Positions 1 to 9,097 of a stretch of DNA of 64,000 bases are shown piece after piece (the first letter of the stretch is position 1; the number at the start of each line of letters is the position of its first letter). The notes under the pieces are model-generated. The model did no database searches, had not been told where the DNA came from, and was given only the letters and a program-made list of their open reading frames with translations. The position numbers and the translations under genes were made by a program. Origin of the DNA: Neptunomonas marina (lineage in GTDB: Bacteria; Pseudomonadota; Gammaproteobacteria; Pseudomonadales; Balneatricaceae); the NCBI RefSeq assembly GCF_004005935.1, contig NZ_SACQ01000009.1, forward strand, positions 1 to 64,000, written 5' to 3'.

Positions 1-179
1 TGCATTATGCCGCGGAGGGGGAGCAACTCGGAGGCGCGTCGACGGCGCCACTACCGACGGCAGCATCCAGTAGCGGTCTGGTGAGCGAAGATCGCTCTAG
101 CGAAGTGGAAGAACTACCCGTGCCCCAAGGGCCGGGCATGATCAGTCGGGTAAAAGATTGGTTTAAAGGGAATTTTTAG
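1..179 (+). CDS. ftsA: Cell division protein FtsA, C-terminal end only
   Basis: The frame that is open from base 3 ends at TAG 177-179 and gives about 58 residues, finishing with an amphipathic tail (ISRVKDWFKGNF). FtsA is the actin-like protein that ties FtsZ to the inner membrane through just such a C-terminal helix. The linker before it is low in complexity (A, S, T, P, E rich), as is common in FtsA. The assignment rests on this tail and on ftsZ following about 107 bases downstream in the same direction. The body of the gene lies outside the window. Confidence 0.8.
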   Translation, partial: HYAAEGEQLGGASTAPLPTAASSSGLVSEDRSSEVEELPVPQGPGMISRVKDWFKGNF

Positions 180-286
180 CCGTAGTCTCTCCCTTATTGG
201 GGATAGAGTCGGTAAGATACAGACAACAATAAAACAGCACTTAAGAAAGCTGTAAGAAAAGCGCAAAACCTGAAGGAGATTAGATC

Positions 287-1519
287 ATGTTTGAATTGGT
301 TGATAGCTTGCCACAGAGCGCCGTCATCAAGGTTGTTGGTGTAGGTGGTGGTGGCGGTAATGCCGTTCAGCATATGGTGAGTACAGATGTTGAAGGCGTT
401 GAATTTATTTGCGCAAACACTGACTCGCAAGCGTTGCAGAATATGCTGGCAAAATCGGTGCTACAGATTGGTGGTGAACTCACGAAAGGCTTGGGTGCTG
501 GTGCAAATCCAGAGGTAGGCCGTGAAGCCGCAGTAGAGGATCGAGACCATATCGCTGAGATGATCAGCGGTGCAGACATGGTATTTATCACCGCAGGTAT
601 GGGTGGCGGCACGGGAACGGGTGCTGCACCGATCGTTGCTGAAGTGGCGAAAGAGATGGGGATTTTGACGGTTGCCGTGGTGACTAAGCCATTCCCGTTC
701 GAAGGCCGCAAGCGTATGAAGATCGCCGAAGAGGGGATCAAAGAATTAAAGGAAAATGTTGACTCGCTCATCATTATTCCAAACGAAAAGCTGATGCAGG
801 TACTAGGCCGTAACTGCAGCCTGCTGAATGCCTTCAATACCGCGAATGATGTATTGCGCGGCGCTGTACAAGGTATTGCTGATCTGATCACGCGCCCAGG
901 TATGATCAACGTCGACTTTGCCGATGTGCGTACCGTAATGTCTGAAATGGGCATGGCGATGATGGGCTCAGGTACAGCGAAAGGTGATGATCGAGCTTCT
1001 GTAGCAACCGAGGCTGCGATTAACAGCCCACTGCTAGAAGACGTCGATCTTAAAGGCGCTCGCGGTATTTTGGTTAACATTACCGCCGGCCTTGATATGA
1101 GCCTAGGCGAGTTCTCTGAGGTGGGTAACATTGTTGAAGAGTATGCCTCTGAGAACGCAACAATCGTTGTGGGTACAGTGATTGATCCTGATCTGGCAGA
1201 TGAGCTTAAAGTAACAGTCGTAGCGACTGGGCTTGGTCAGGCAGAAGCGCAAACACTGCAAGTGGCTAATGGTGGTACAACAACTCGAGCAGTTGCATCA
1301 TCTCAGCCTGCAGCGCCTGCGCCAACATCAACCGATTTCAATCAGCTTGAGCTACCTGCCGTTTTACGTAACCGAGCAGAGGAGCGTAAGCGTCAGGCTT
1401 TGCAAGAGCAGGAACGTGAGAGCGTTGCACAATCGCAGAGTGTGTCTCCGCAAAAGACAGGCACTGATGATATGGACTTCCTTGATATTCCAGCTTTCTT
1501 GCGCCGTCAGGCAGATTGA
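287..1519 (+). CDS. ftsZ: Cell division GTPase FtsZ
   Basis: FtsZ is the tubulin-like GTPase that polymerises into the division ring at mid-cell. The 410-residue protein has the GTP-binding signature GGGTGTG at about 106-112 and the T7 synergy loop NVDFAD at about 208-213. A variable linker leads to the C-terminal FtsA/ZipA-binding peptide [14 protein letters not shown]. The start is supported by AAGGAG at 273-278, eight bases before the ATG. It follows ftsA directly and is closed by a strong terminator, so it is the last gene of the division cluster here. In most gammaproteobacteria lpxC follows; here an AraC regulator on the other strand follows instead. Confidence 0.98.
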   Translation: MFELVDSLPQSAVIKVVGVGGGGGNAVQHMVSTDVEGVEFICANTDSQALQNMLAKSVLQIGGELTKGLGAGANPEVGREAAVEDRDHIAEMISGADMVFITAGMGGGTGTGAAPIVAEVAKEMGILTVAVVTKPFPFEGRKRMKIAEEGIKELKENVDSLIIIPNEKLMQVLGRNCSLLNAFNTANDVLRGAVQGIADLITRPGMINVDFADVRTVMSEMGMAMMGSGTAKGDDRASVATEAAINSPLLEDVDLKGARGILVNITAGLDMSLGEFSEVGNIVEEYASENATIVVGTVIDPDLADELKVTVVATGLGQAEAQTLQVANGGTTTRAVASSQPAAPAPTSTDFNQLELPAVLRNRAEERKRQALQEQERESVAQSQSVSPQKTGTDDMDFLDIPAFLRRQAD

Positions 1520-1560
1520 TTACCGAGGTCTATCGACCTTTCAGGTGCTTTAATGATTGG

Positions 1561-1585
1561 GCCGCTCTGATGAGCGGCTTTTTTT
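1561..1585 (+). terminator. Rho-independent terminator after ftsZ
   Basis: A 7-bp perfect stem, GCCGCTC with GAGCGGC, has a TGAT loop and runs straight into a tract of eight T. It lies about 40 bases after the ftsZ stop and ends the dcw transcript. Confidence 0.9.
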
Positions 1586-1606
1586 GTATCTGTGAAACAC
1601 CATGTC

Positions 1607-2620
1607 TTACGCTTTTACGCCACCGCGATAACTGCTCGGTGGAACGCCCGTCCATTGCTTAAATGCGCGTGTGAATGCAGCAGGCTCTGAAAAACCTAAC
1701 TCTCTTGATATTTGGGCAATGCTTAGCGCAGGCTTGCTCAGTTGGTGAATGGCATGATCCCGTCTTACGCGGTCCTTTAACTCTTGAAAGGTGGTTTGCT
1801 CTTCAGCTAATTTGCGGCGCAGTGTGCGTGTTGTCATATGTAGCTCGTCAGCAATGTTGTCCATCGAGCTTTCACCCACGTGTTGGTTCTCTTCTAAATA
1901 GTCGATGACTTTGCGGGTAAAAACAGGAAAGTAAGCTTGGCGCTGAAACCACTGAACCGGAGCATTTCGCAGATAGCTGCGTAAGCATTCGGGTGTTTGA
2001 ATCACAGGCAACCCTAGCGCCGAGCTTGGCAGTACAAGGCTATTCGTTGGTTGCTGAAATCTTGCTGGGCAAGGGTACATTAAACGGTATTCAGCAACAT
2101 GTTCTGGCTGGGGGTATTCAAAATCAATATGACTGAGGGGAATGCGCTGTCCCACTAGCCAACTGGCAAAGCGGTGCCAAACCAGCATGAGAAACTCTCT
2201 GAGCGTGTGGTCTGGATCATGTTCAGGGAAATTGAGTTGAGTGGTAACTCGCGTGTTCACACCATCATCGATAAACGTGAGTTCTAGTCCGGGCGCAACG
2301 AGCGAGTAGAATTTGCATAGATGATACAGTGCCGAGCGCAGCGTACGGCAGCGTACGGCCTGCTTAGCCATCATCGCAAACACACCATAACGTGATGGTA
2401 CACCCGCCATTCCCATCAGTTCATCATCACCTGCTTGCCAGAGCGCGTGCATTAACCCACCAAATTGGTTTGCAGTAATACGAAGCTGGGAATTGGTTAG
2501 CATTTCCCTATTGAGATCCGCCTTTTCTAACAATATATCGAGATCAAGATGGTTGCGCTCAGCTGCGGCAATCAGCGTTTTTGCAAAATGGATGGCAATA
2601 GTGTGATGATCCGTACTCAT
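1607..2620 (-). CDS. AraC-family transcriptional regulator (Arabinose_bd + HTH_18)
   Basis: The 337-residue protein has the layout of the OruR/ArgR-like AraC subgroup. An N-terminal effector-binding half (about 20-210) precedes a C-terminal double helix-turn-helix (about 235-330) that contains RTLRRKLAEE and ISRELGFSEPAAFTRAFKQWTG, the latter typical of the second HTH. It is transcribed away from the thiolase gene, with about 175 bases between the two starts. That arrangement suggests it controls the thiolase and perhaps itself. The effector cannot be read from the sequence. Confidence 0.9.
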   Translation of the reverse strand: MSTDHHTIAIHFAKTLIAAAERNHLDLDILLEKADLNREMLTNSQLRITANQFGGLMHALWQAGDDELMGMAGVPSRYGVFAMMAKQAVRCRTLRSALYHLCKFYSLVAPGLELTFIDDGVNTRVTTQLNFPEHDPDHTLREFLMLVWHRFASWLVGQRIPLSHIDFEYPQPEHVAEYRLMYPCPARFQQPTNSLVLPSSALGLPVIQTPECLRSYLRNAPVQWFQRQAYFPVFTRKVIDYLEENQHVGESSMDNIADELHMTTRTLRRKLAEEQTTFQELKDRVRRDHAIHQLSKPALSIAQISRELGFSEPAAFTRAFKQWTGVPPSSYRGGVKA

Positions 2621-2795
2621 GAGTATGCGGCTGTCCTCTTTTGCTATAAATAATGTCCATATTGGCTAAAAAAAGCAAGTTTTGTCTGTTTGTGTGTCCT
2701 TTAATGGTAATCAAAGGGCTTGTTTCGCAATTGCAGCAATCAGGCGCTACGGCGACACTAGATGTACCTGAAGTGTGTTAAGAGTTGGAGCCAAA

Positions 2796-3980
2796 ATGAA
2801 TAAGCGCGAAGTTGTGGTATTGAGTGGTGTGAGAACCGCCATCGGAACCTATGGCGGTAGCCTAAAAGATCAAGCAGCAAGTGACTTGGCAGGCATGTTA
2901 GTGGCCGAGGCGGTCAAACGTGCTGAAGTTGATCCGAGCACGGTGGGACAAGCCGTCTTTGGAAACGTCATCCATGCGACCGCTCAGGATATGTATCTAG
3001 GGCGTTATGCTGCAATCAAGGGAGGCTTACCTGAAACAACTCCAGCTCTTACGGTTAACCGGCTTTGCGGAAGTGGCTTGCAGGCTGTGCTCTCAGCAGC
3101 TCAACAAATTGAACTAGGCGCTTGCGACACCGTGGTGGCAGGTGGAGCTGAGTCCATGAGCGGTGTTCCCTACTGGTTTCCAGCGGGCCGTTTCGGGCAA
3201 CGGATGGGGGATGCGGAGATGCTCGACCCAATGACGGCCGCGCTGCACTGCCCCTTTAATGGGATACATATGGGCATCACAGCGGAGAATCTTGCCGCGC
3301 GTCATAATATCAGCCGGGACGAACAAGATGAGCTGGCTGTGTTGAGCCACAACAGGGCGCAAGCGGCAATCGAAGCTGGCCATTTTACCAATCAGATCGT
3401 TCCTGTGACGATGCGTAAACGTGGTAAAGAGCTCACTTTTGCTCAGGATGAACACGTACGCTTTGATTGTCAATTCAGTGATATGCAGGCCCTACGGCCG
3501 GTTTTTCAACGTGACGGTACCGTAACCGCTGGGAACGCGTCAGGCTTAAACGATGCCGCAGCCGCGTTGGTTATGATGGATGCAGAAGCCGCTGAGGCTC
3601 AGGGGCTAGCGCCCATGGCGCGCCTTGTGGATTACAGTGTTGTTGGCGTAGACCCCAAGATCATGGGAATAGGGCCGGTACCTGCGATCCAAGAAATTCT
3701 CGCTCGCCAAAAGCTCACGGTTGACGATATCGACGTATATGAAGTTAATGAAGCGTTTGCCGCGCAAGCGTTGGCGGTTGCGAAGTCACTCAACTTACCA
3801 AGCGAACGGCTTAACCCGAATGGCAGCGGTATCTCGCTTGGCCATCCGATTGGCGCGACGGGTGCCATCGTTACGGTGAAAGCTCTTCATGAACTGCAAC
3901 GTGTGGGTGGGCGCTTCGCAATGGTGAGTTTGTGTATCGGCGGTGGCCAAGGTATCGCCGCACTATTTGAACGGGTTTAA
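2796..3980 (+). CDS. Acetyl-CoA C-acetyltransferase (thiolase)
   Basis: Thiolases join or split acyl-CoA units, either in acetoacetyl-CoA formation or at the end of fatty-acid or ketone breakdown. The 394-residue protein has all three catalytic elements: Cys91 in NRLCGSG, His350 in GHPIGATGA, and Cys380 in CIGGGQG. ATG 2796 is preferred over the in-frame GTG 2775 because GGAG lies five bases before it and the family N-terminus begins at this point. It is a stand-alone gene divergent from the AraC regulator. Biosynthetic and degradative roles cannot be told apart from the sequence. Confidence 0.93.
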   Translation: MNKREVVVLSGVRTAIGTYGGSLKDQAASDLAGMLVAEAVKRAEVDPSTVGQAVFGNVIHATAQDMYLGRYAAIKGGLPETTPALTVNRLCGSGLQAVLSAAQQIELGACDTVVAGGAESMSGVPYWFPAGRFGQRMGDAEMLDPMTAALHCPFNGIHMGITAENLAARHNISRDEQDELAVLSHNRAQAAIEAGHFTNQIVPVTMRKRGKELTFAQDEHVRFDCQFSDMQALRPVFQRDGTVTAGNASGLNDAAAALVMMDAEAAEAQGLAPMARLVDYSVVGVDPKIMGIGPVPAIQEILARQKLTVDDIDVYEVNEAFAAQALAVAKSLNLPSERLNPNGSGISLGHPIGATGAIVTVKALHELQRVGGRFAMVSLCIGGGQGIAALFERV

Positions 3981-4002
3981 CTGTCTGCAAGGTCTCACTT
4001 GT

Positions 4003-4026
4003 GGTTGGCCAAGGATGGCCGTTTTT
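4003..4026 (+). terminator. Possible terminator after the thiolase gene
   Basis: GGCC-AAGGAT-GGCC forms a short stem followed by GTTTTT about 25 bases after the stop. The stem is only 4 bp unless wobble pairs extend it, so the call is tentative. Confidence 0.4.
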
Positions 4027-4194
4027 AACCCGCTTGTTGTATTGGTTATCTTTTGCACGCTCCTACTTAGAGGGCTGAAAAGTAGCAAGTTTTTAGCATA
4101 AATTTAGCTATGCCTCTTGCTGATCTCGGGAGATGCCGTTAATATACGCGCCACTTAACGAGGCGGCGCTAACGGCTTGTTAACGTATCAAAAC

Positions 4195-4282
4195 GGTCAG
4201 GTGTCCGAGTGGCTGAAGGAGCACGCCTGGAAAGTGTGTATACGGCAACGTATCGAGGGTTCGAATCCCTCCCTGACCGCCA
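4195..4282 (+). tRNA. tRNA-Ser(GGA)
   Basis: The acceptor arm GGTCAGG (4195-4201) pairs with CCTGACC (4272-4278). The anticodon loop CTGGAAA carries GGA at 4229-4231. There is a long variable arm typical of serine tRNA, a TTCGAAT T-loop, and an encoded CCA end. A T-run follows at once. The 3' end is the apparent insertion target of the adjacent integrase remnant. Confidence 0.97.
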
Positions 4283-4463
4283 TTTTTTTATTTCATACTA
4301 TCTCACTTAGTCTCTAATCTCTCGTAAATACTGGGCTCTACGCCTAATATCAAGTTTAATAATGTATCAATAGATACCGCCGCATCTCCGCATTTTGAAA
4401 GTATCTCAGTGGTTCTAGCAGTTTGATACCATCTCATGGCTTGTAACGCTTTGATTGGGTTAA

Positions 4464-5090
4464 GACATCACGCCTTTAAACTCACTTGATCCAGCGAACG
4501 CGAAACCACAACACAAGAGCTACAAGTTACCTGACGGTCATGGTATGTATCTATTCGTGACCACAACCAGCCGTCAGTATTCGCGAATGGATTATCGTTT
4601 TGCAGGCAAGCGTAAAACGCTTTCTTTGGGCGTATATCCTGATATATCGCTAGCCAAGGCGCGCAAGCTAACTTTGAAGACCAAAGAAGATTTGGCCGAT
4701 GGCATTGATCCATCATTTAAAAAACAGGTTGAGAAGGCGTTTAACCAGTTTAACTCGGCTAACACGTTTAAAGTGATTGCGGCGAATGGTTTGCTAGCTA
4801 CATGAGCAATAAATCAGATACCCACAAAGCGAGAGCCAAACGGATGCTTGAGGCCGATCTATATCCGGTCATTGGCAATCTAACCATCACGGATATAACC
4901 GCCCCGATCCTGTTAACCGCTCTACGAAAAATTGAACAACGCAATGCCGTAACCACGGTTCATAGAACTAAGCAGGTAGCCGGGCAGGTATTCAGGTATG
5001 CCACTCCCCCGGAAGGGCAGAACGTAAATCTACACCCGATTTAAGGGGCGCTCTGAAGCCAAAACAGGTGCACCACTTCGCCGCTATTCC
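4464..5090 (+). pseudogene. Degenerate tyrosine-type (P4-like) integrase
   Basis: Three successive frames spell pieces of one tRNA-targeting integrase. Frame one (about 4464-4805) gives the DUF4102 arm-binding domain with YKLPDGHGMYLFVT and LSLGVYPDISLAKAR. Frame two (4802-5044) gives the core-binding domain with LYPVIGNLTITDITAP and GQVFRYA. Frame three (about 5038-5090) resumes with DLRGALKPKQVHHFAAI. The expected start codon at 4467 reads ATC, and the C-terminal catalytic domain with its R-H-R-Y residues is missing. Lying just 3' of tRNA-Ser and in the same orientation, it is the fossil of an integrated element. Confidence 0.9.
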
Positions 5091-5302
5091 ATTGCTCGCC
5101 GTAGCTCTGTTACTAATACCTTACAATGTTACATCGACGATTAACATCAGTTATACTAAAATGTGAGAAAGATTTATTTATCAAAAACTGTACCTGTTTT
5201 TTTCGCAAGAGGGTAGCAGGTCTGCCCATACAACTATTTTTCTACAGATTTTCACAGTCGAGTTGTACGGTTTAAAGCTCGTAGTATTAGAAGGAACTTA
5301 AC

Positions 5303-6655
5303 ATGAGCAACTGCCAGAAATGGATTATAAAAAACATAATTGGGATACTTCTGTTTTTAACACTTCCTGCTTGGGGAGCATATGAACCTGCACCTGTAAG
5401 GGTATCAGAAAATGGTAAAGGGAGCGTTCTAATTTTTCCCTTTTACACAACTGAAAATGGTTGGGATACTTATATTAATGTTTTAGGTGGTATGGATAGA
5501 TACTCTCTTAGGTCCTCACCGATCTTGCACATGAAGGTGCGCAGTCCTGAAACGGGAGACGTAACAGATGCGTTCAATATTTATCTGAAAAAGCATGAAA
5601 ACTTTAGAGCAAGTATCAGTGCCAATGCTGAAGGTAAATTCATACTCAGAGTAGCTGAAGGCACATGCGTGATTGATGGAAATAGAGACATTACTTCAGC
5701 TCATTATGGTGGGGTCGGAACAGAGTTTGCTCTTGAGAATAGCTTGGGAAGTATAGAGCTCTATGTCACGAATAATTACTTGGACTTTTCTGACGAATCA
5801 GAGTGGAAAAGTGATTCTGATTGCAGTGATTTTATGAACTCATGGCGATCTGGCTCATGGGCTTCGGATTCATCAAGCGGAGTATTATCGGCCCTTGAGC
5901 AACCGGAGATGCAAGGTAAAGCAAATTTGGTGAATGTAGGAAAAGGCCTTGCTTCTGAGTATTTATCAACAGCTTTGGTTAATACAGAAATCGACTTACC
6001 TCACCTAAAAGCAAGTAACACCATTTTGGATCTTTCCCAGGTTAAAGGTGGAGAAAATACATATGGAGGTGGCATCCAGGCTGTAATCGGAGCTTTGGAG
6101 AAACATGATATCAGTAATGAGGTCGTCGTTTTAGATGAGATAAATGCAAAGACTGACTGGGTAATAACATATCCGTTAGCTGGATATGCTAATTATAAGC
6201 CTTTCGAGTTTATCTCTAATGGAAAGACCAAATACTGCGATAGCTTTTATGCGACACCTAAAGAAGGCAGTCCTTCTGTTGTAAGTAGTAGATGGGCATG
6301 GCCTCATGCGTTTGTCAGCTTTGGTAATGGAGTACAGTCTGAAAACTTCTTTTATCAAGATATGGTAGATTTTTCATCTATACCTCCCGCTCCAGAAGAG
6401 AGTATTTCGCTCAACGTTTGTAACGCGGTAAATGTTTTAGCTTTTGATAGCTCTGAGTCTATCGTTACTAATCCAACTTCAGAGTATCTGGAGTATATGA
6501 ACGGTGTTGTCGTCAACCCTGTGAGTACTGTAACGTGGTCTTACTCTAGCCCCTATATTTTAGGTTTTAGATTAACAACTTTTGAGAATGGGACATTGAA
6601 CGGTGGTAACACTCTTGCTAATTACTCTCTATTGTCAAAGCACAACTATGAATAA
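5303..6655 (+). CDS. Secreted protein of unknown function (450 aa)
   Basis: A classic signal peptide (KK near the N-terminus, hydrophobic IIGILLFLTLP, then AWG-A) is followed by a mature part with GSVLIFPFYTTENGWDTYINV. That stretch resembles a family of exported proteins of unknown function seen in aquatic gammaproteobacteria. AAGGA at about 5292 supports the start. Cysteines in the mature part (for example in the GTC, DC and LNVC contexts) suit an extracytoplasmic, disulfide-bonded protein. Its sequence is visibly more AT-rich than flanking genes, and it lies between an integrase fossil and a partial tRNA repeat. It is therefore probably cargo of the old island. No enzymatic motif was recognised. 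Confidence 0.75.
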   Translation: MSNCQKWIIKNIIGILLFLTLPAWGAYEPAPVRVSENGKGSVLIFPFYTTENGWDTYINVLGGMDRYSLRSSPILHMKVRSPETGDVTDAFNIYLKKHENFRASISANAEGKFILRVAEGTCVIDGNRDITSAHYGGVGTEFALENSLGSIELYVTNNYLDFSDESEWKSDSDCSDFMNSWRSGSWASDSSSGVLSALEQPEMQGKANLVNVGKGLASEYLSTALVNTEIDLPHLKASNTILDLSQVKGGENTYGGGIQAVIGALEKHDISNEVVVLDEINAKTDWVITYPLAGYANYKPFEFISNGKTKYCDSFYATPKEGSPSVVSSRWAWPHAFVSFGNGVQSENFFYQDMVDFSSIPPAPEESISLNVCNAVNVLAFDSSESIVTNPTSEYLEYMNGVVVNPVSTVTWSYSSPYILGFRLTTFENGTLNGGNTLANYSLLSKHNYE

Positions 6656-6711
6656 GCTGCATTTGAAAACCTATAAATTGAGCTGAGATTTTTAGAAATA
6701 TTGAACCAATA

Positions 6712-6732
6712 TCCCCCTTAGTTTGAGGGGGA
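6712..6732 (+). terminator. Hairpin after the secreted-protein gene
   Basis: TCCCCCT and AGGGGGA pair across a 7-base loop about 57 bases after the stop. The T-tract is poor, so the hairpin may act as a weak terminator or only as a 3' stabiliser. Confidence 0.45.
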
Positions 6733-7691
6733 TGTATGGTTTTGGTATCCGAGCTTGATATGTTCACTAGCCAAAAGTGCCAAGTCGGTATTCTTATGGT
6801 TCACGATTTTCAGGATGATAGCGCTTTTAAATAATATTAGTTTATATATTTAATTATCAATAGCTTATAGTGATTTTTGATTGGCTCCCTGACAACCATT
6901 TGTATCTATCTATATCAGTGCTTTAGAAAGTCCTGCTTATTTTTGGGGCGTCTCTGAAGAAAGTTCATCTTAAACTCTGTAATAGATATAACTCCGTGCC
7001 CGTTTCGGCGCTAATTTGCGCAACTTTTGGCACTTGCTAAGAAAGACTGTCGCTTTCGGCTGCGGAGCAGGTCGGTGTTTAGACGTCTCGTCGTTGCTTA
7101 CTTAGGGCCTCTCTAAAAGATACTGTGTGAGGTTTGAAGTGTTTTTTATACAGGCAGCTTCACTTACAAAGAACTTAGTCCCTTGATTACGCTTGCGGCG
7201 TTAATGGCAGCTATGCGTCCACGCCACCCGCCGTTGCTTTTTTGTCATATTGGTAAAAACGGTTAGCAAAGGGTGCCACATGACTCTCTTTTTGGGTTTT
7301 ATGGCTCTATTTCCAGTCATTACTCAACGCTTCGCTAGAAGGAACCTTGCGATGCTTGTTTGCTGAGCTTTCCGCTTATGGTTTACAACTTTGTGCTCGG
7401 CCTCATTCTGTCGTTTTACTCGCTTCTTACAGTGCTGGAAAGGCCCTGAATAAAAGCGCATATCTATAGCTCACCCTCTTCGCCATCTTCGTTCATACAT
7501 AGCGCCTCCAACCGCGGCAGTTTTGGCCGCAGAGCATTTTCTAGTCGCTTGCTGGGGTTAGTAAAGCACATAGATGGATAAGGCTTAAATGCGAAGGGTG
7601 CGGCTTGCTATCTTTACTTCTACTCTTTATAGCACTAAGTTCGCAAAGCTTACGTAACCTCTTTGGTCAAAGGTTTTTACTAGGAGAGCAG
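6733..7691. other. Long non-coding stretch with no gene recognised
   Basis: Nearly one kilobase has no supportable coding frame in either direction, although flanking DNA is densely coded. It contains the partial tRNA 3' repeat at 6885 and mixed AT-rich and ordinary segments. I read it as island debris and a decayed junction. I see no RNA gene, insertion sequence or convincing integron site in it. Confidence 0.5.
6885..6903 (+). repeat. Possible decayed attachment site (partial copy of tRNA-Ser 3' end)
   Basis: CTCCCTGACAACCATTTGT matches 16 of 19 bases of the tRNA-Ser 3' end plus flank at 4269-4287. It is in the same orientation and about 2.6 kb downstream. An integrase that uses the tRNA 3' end would leave such a direct repeat at the far edge of its island. 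The three mismatches fit decay or chance. Confidence 0.4.
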
Positions 7692-8681
7692 ATGATTACA
7701 GGAACCGAACAAGCTCCCAAAGGGCTGGTCCATGCGTTACTTCTAGATGGTAAAGGCGGGGCAGAAAATGTGGACTGGCAAAATATTGCGGCGCTGAGTT
7801 TGCAGCAACGGTCTCTATGGTTGCACTTCGATTACAGTGAGCCAGAAACCCAGCAGTGGATAACGTTAAACAGCGGATTGAATGATGTTGCAGTAGAGGG
7901 TTTGCTAAATACGGAGAATCGCCCAAGTGTCTTGACTCGTGGCGATAATCTTCTGCTGACATTACGCGGTGTCAACTTAAACCCAGGGGCTGATCCTGAA
8001 GATATGGTTTCAGTGCGTATCTGGACCAACGGTAAATTGCTAATCAGCACCCGAAAACGAACCTTGCTATCTACGCTAGATGTCGTATCAAGCCTAAAGG
8101 AAGGAGAGGGTCCTAAAAATACAGGACAGCTTTTAACTGAGTGGATCGATCGTATCGTTAGGCGTATGAGTGATACGGTTAACCTGCTGGAAGACAGCCT
8201 GCTCGAGGTTGAAGATCAGCTTTTTAACGGCGATCCGAAAGCGTTGCGTAGTGCATTACTACAGGCCAGAAAACAGAGCATTGGGATTCGTAGATATATT
8301 GCACCACAGCGAGAAGCGCTTAATCGCTTGATTGCTGAGCCTATCGCTTGGCTCGATGACATGGATCGTTTGAATTTGCGCAGCATATCAGACCGCCAAA
8401 TTCGCTATATTGAGGATATAGATGCAGCTAAAGAGCGCGCTAGTATGGCGCAGGAAGAGCTCGTGAGCCGTGTTTCTGAGCAGATGAACAATCGCAGCTA
8501 CGTGCTAACCATTGTTGCCGCTATCTTTTTGCCATTGGGTTTCTTTACTGGGCTGATGGGCATCAACGTCGGTGGGATGCCAGGGATAGAGAGCGGGCAA
8601 GCCTTCTGGGTAGTATTGGTCATCTGCTTTTTAATTGCTGGGCTGCTCTGGGCGATATTCTATTGGCGTAAATGGCTGTAG
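7692..8681 (+). CDS. zntB: CorA-superfamily zinc transporter ZntB
   Basis: ZntB is an inner-membrane zinc transporter of the CorA family. The N-terminus (KGLVHALLLDGKGG) and the middle section match the ZntB subgroup. There are two C-terminal membrane segments, the first ending in GLMGINVGGMPG, the ZntB version of the CorA GMN loop, and a basic tail (YWRKWL). ATG 7692 follows TAGGAGAG at 7681-7688. The upstream in-frame TTG at 7605 would add an unrelated hydrophobic stretch and is rejected. The predicted length of 329 residues is normal. It appears to be monocistronic. Confidence 0.93.
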   Translation: MITGTEQAPKGLVHALLLDGKGGAENVDWQNIAALSLQQRSLWLHFDYSEPETQQWITLNSGLNDVAVEGLLNTENRPSVLTRGDNLLLTLRGVNLNPGADPEDMVSVRIWTNGKLLISTRKRTLLSTLDVVSSLKEGEGPKNTGQLLTEWIDRIVRRMSDTVNLLEDSLLEVEDQLFNGDPKALRSALLQARKQSIGIRRYIAPQREALNRLIAEPIAWLDDMDRLNLRSISDRQIRYIEDIDAAKERASMAQEELVSRVSEQMNNRSYVLTIVAAIFLPLGFFTGLMGINVGGMPGIESGQAFWVVLVICFLIAGLLWAIFYWRKWL

Positions 8682-9097
8682 TTACGTGAATTAGTTACGA
8701 GCCCATGATGCCCGCTCGAGTGTGTTTATAACAATGTGATATCGCTTTTTTGTTCCAAAACCTAAGATGGCTTTGCTCTGGGCTTGATTCCCCTCGAACC
8801 TAACCTCAGGTTTGTTTGAGCATTTGAGCATTTGAGCATTTGAGCATTTGAGCATTTGAGCATTTGAGCATTTGAGCATGACAAGCTTGTGTGGGCGCGT
8901 TCTATCTTTCTGCTTACTCTAGGTCGGTCTACGTAGCTCTGAGTTATCTCCTCTTTATCCGTGACTGCTAGATTACTTAGCTTTTGCACTCTGTTATGCG
9001 TGCGAAGGCTCAATATTTTATTCGCACCGTCCTTGTGTAATAATTCGCCACCTTGTATCTCGTTGTTGCAAATTATAATTATTATCAAGGAATTAGT
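8682..9097. other. Intergenic region holding an octamer tandem repeat
   Basis: This 416-base gap between zntB and a lipoprotein gene has no supportable gene. Frames across the tandem repeat on the minus strand are repeat translation only. AT-rich sequence just before 9098 may hold the lipoprotein promoter. Confidence 0.6.
8815..8879. repeat. Octanucleotide tandem repeat, about eight copies of CATTTGAG
   Basis: Seven perfect units of CATTTGAG at 8821-8876 are preceded by a partial unit (8815-8820) and followed by CAT. A perfect 8-bp array of this length is prone to slippage during replication. The unit is not a multiple of three, so copy-number change would shift any frame crossing it. No gene with a good start crosses it, so an effect would more likely be on spacing in the region upstream of the lipoprotein gene at 9098. 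Confidence 0.95.

Noticed and set aside
367-1131. Long minus-strand frame opposite ftsZ
   Set aside because: A shadow of the strongly biased ftsZ codons; it resembles no family.
1190-1235. ECF-like sequence TGATCT...AGTAA inside ftsZ
   Set aside because: The spacing is 15 instead of 16, the -10 lacks the C of CGTAA, and it lies within a coding region with no downstream gene start.
4302-4463. CRISPR or second tRNA next to tRNA-Ser
   Set aside because: No spaced repeats and no second cloverleaf are visible; the region is ordinary flank of the decayed integrase.
7140-7440. Integron-like attC sites in the non-coding stretch
   Set aside because: Short GTTA-type words are present but not the paired consensus core sites with a foldable stem, and no cassette genes surround them.
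7605-7691. Longer N-terminus for ZntB from TTG 7605
   Set aside because: The family start and a strong SD are at ATG 7692; the extra part is an unrelated hydrophobic stretch.
8691-9088. Minus-strand frames containing repeated MLKCSNAQ as a repeat protein
   Set aside because: They are only the translation of the octamer array, with no ribosome-binding site, conserved flanks or domain.
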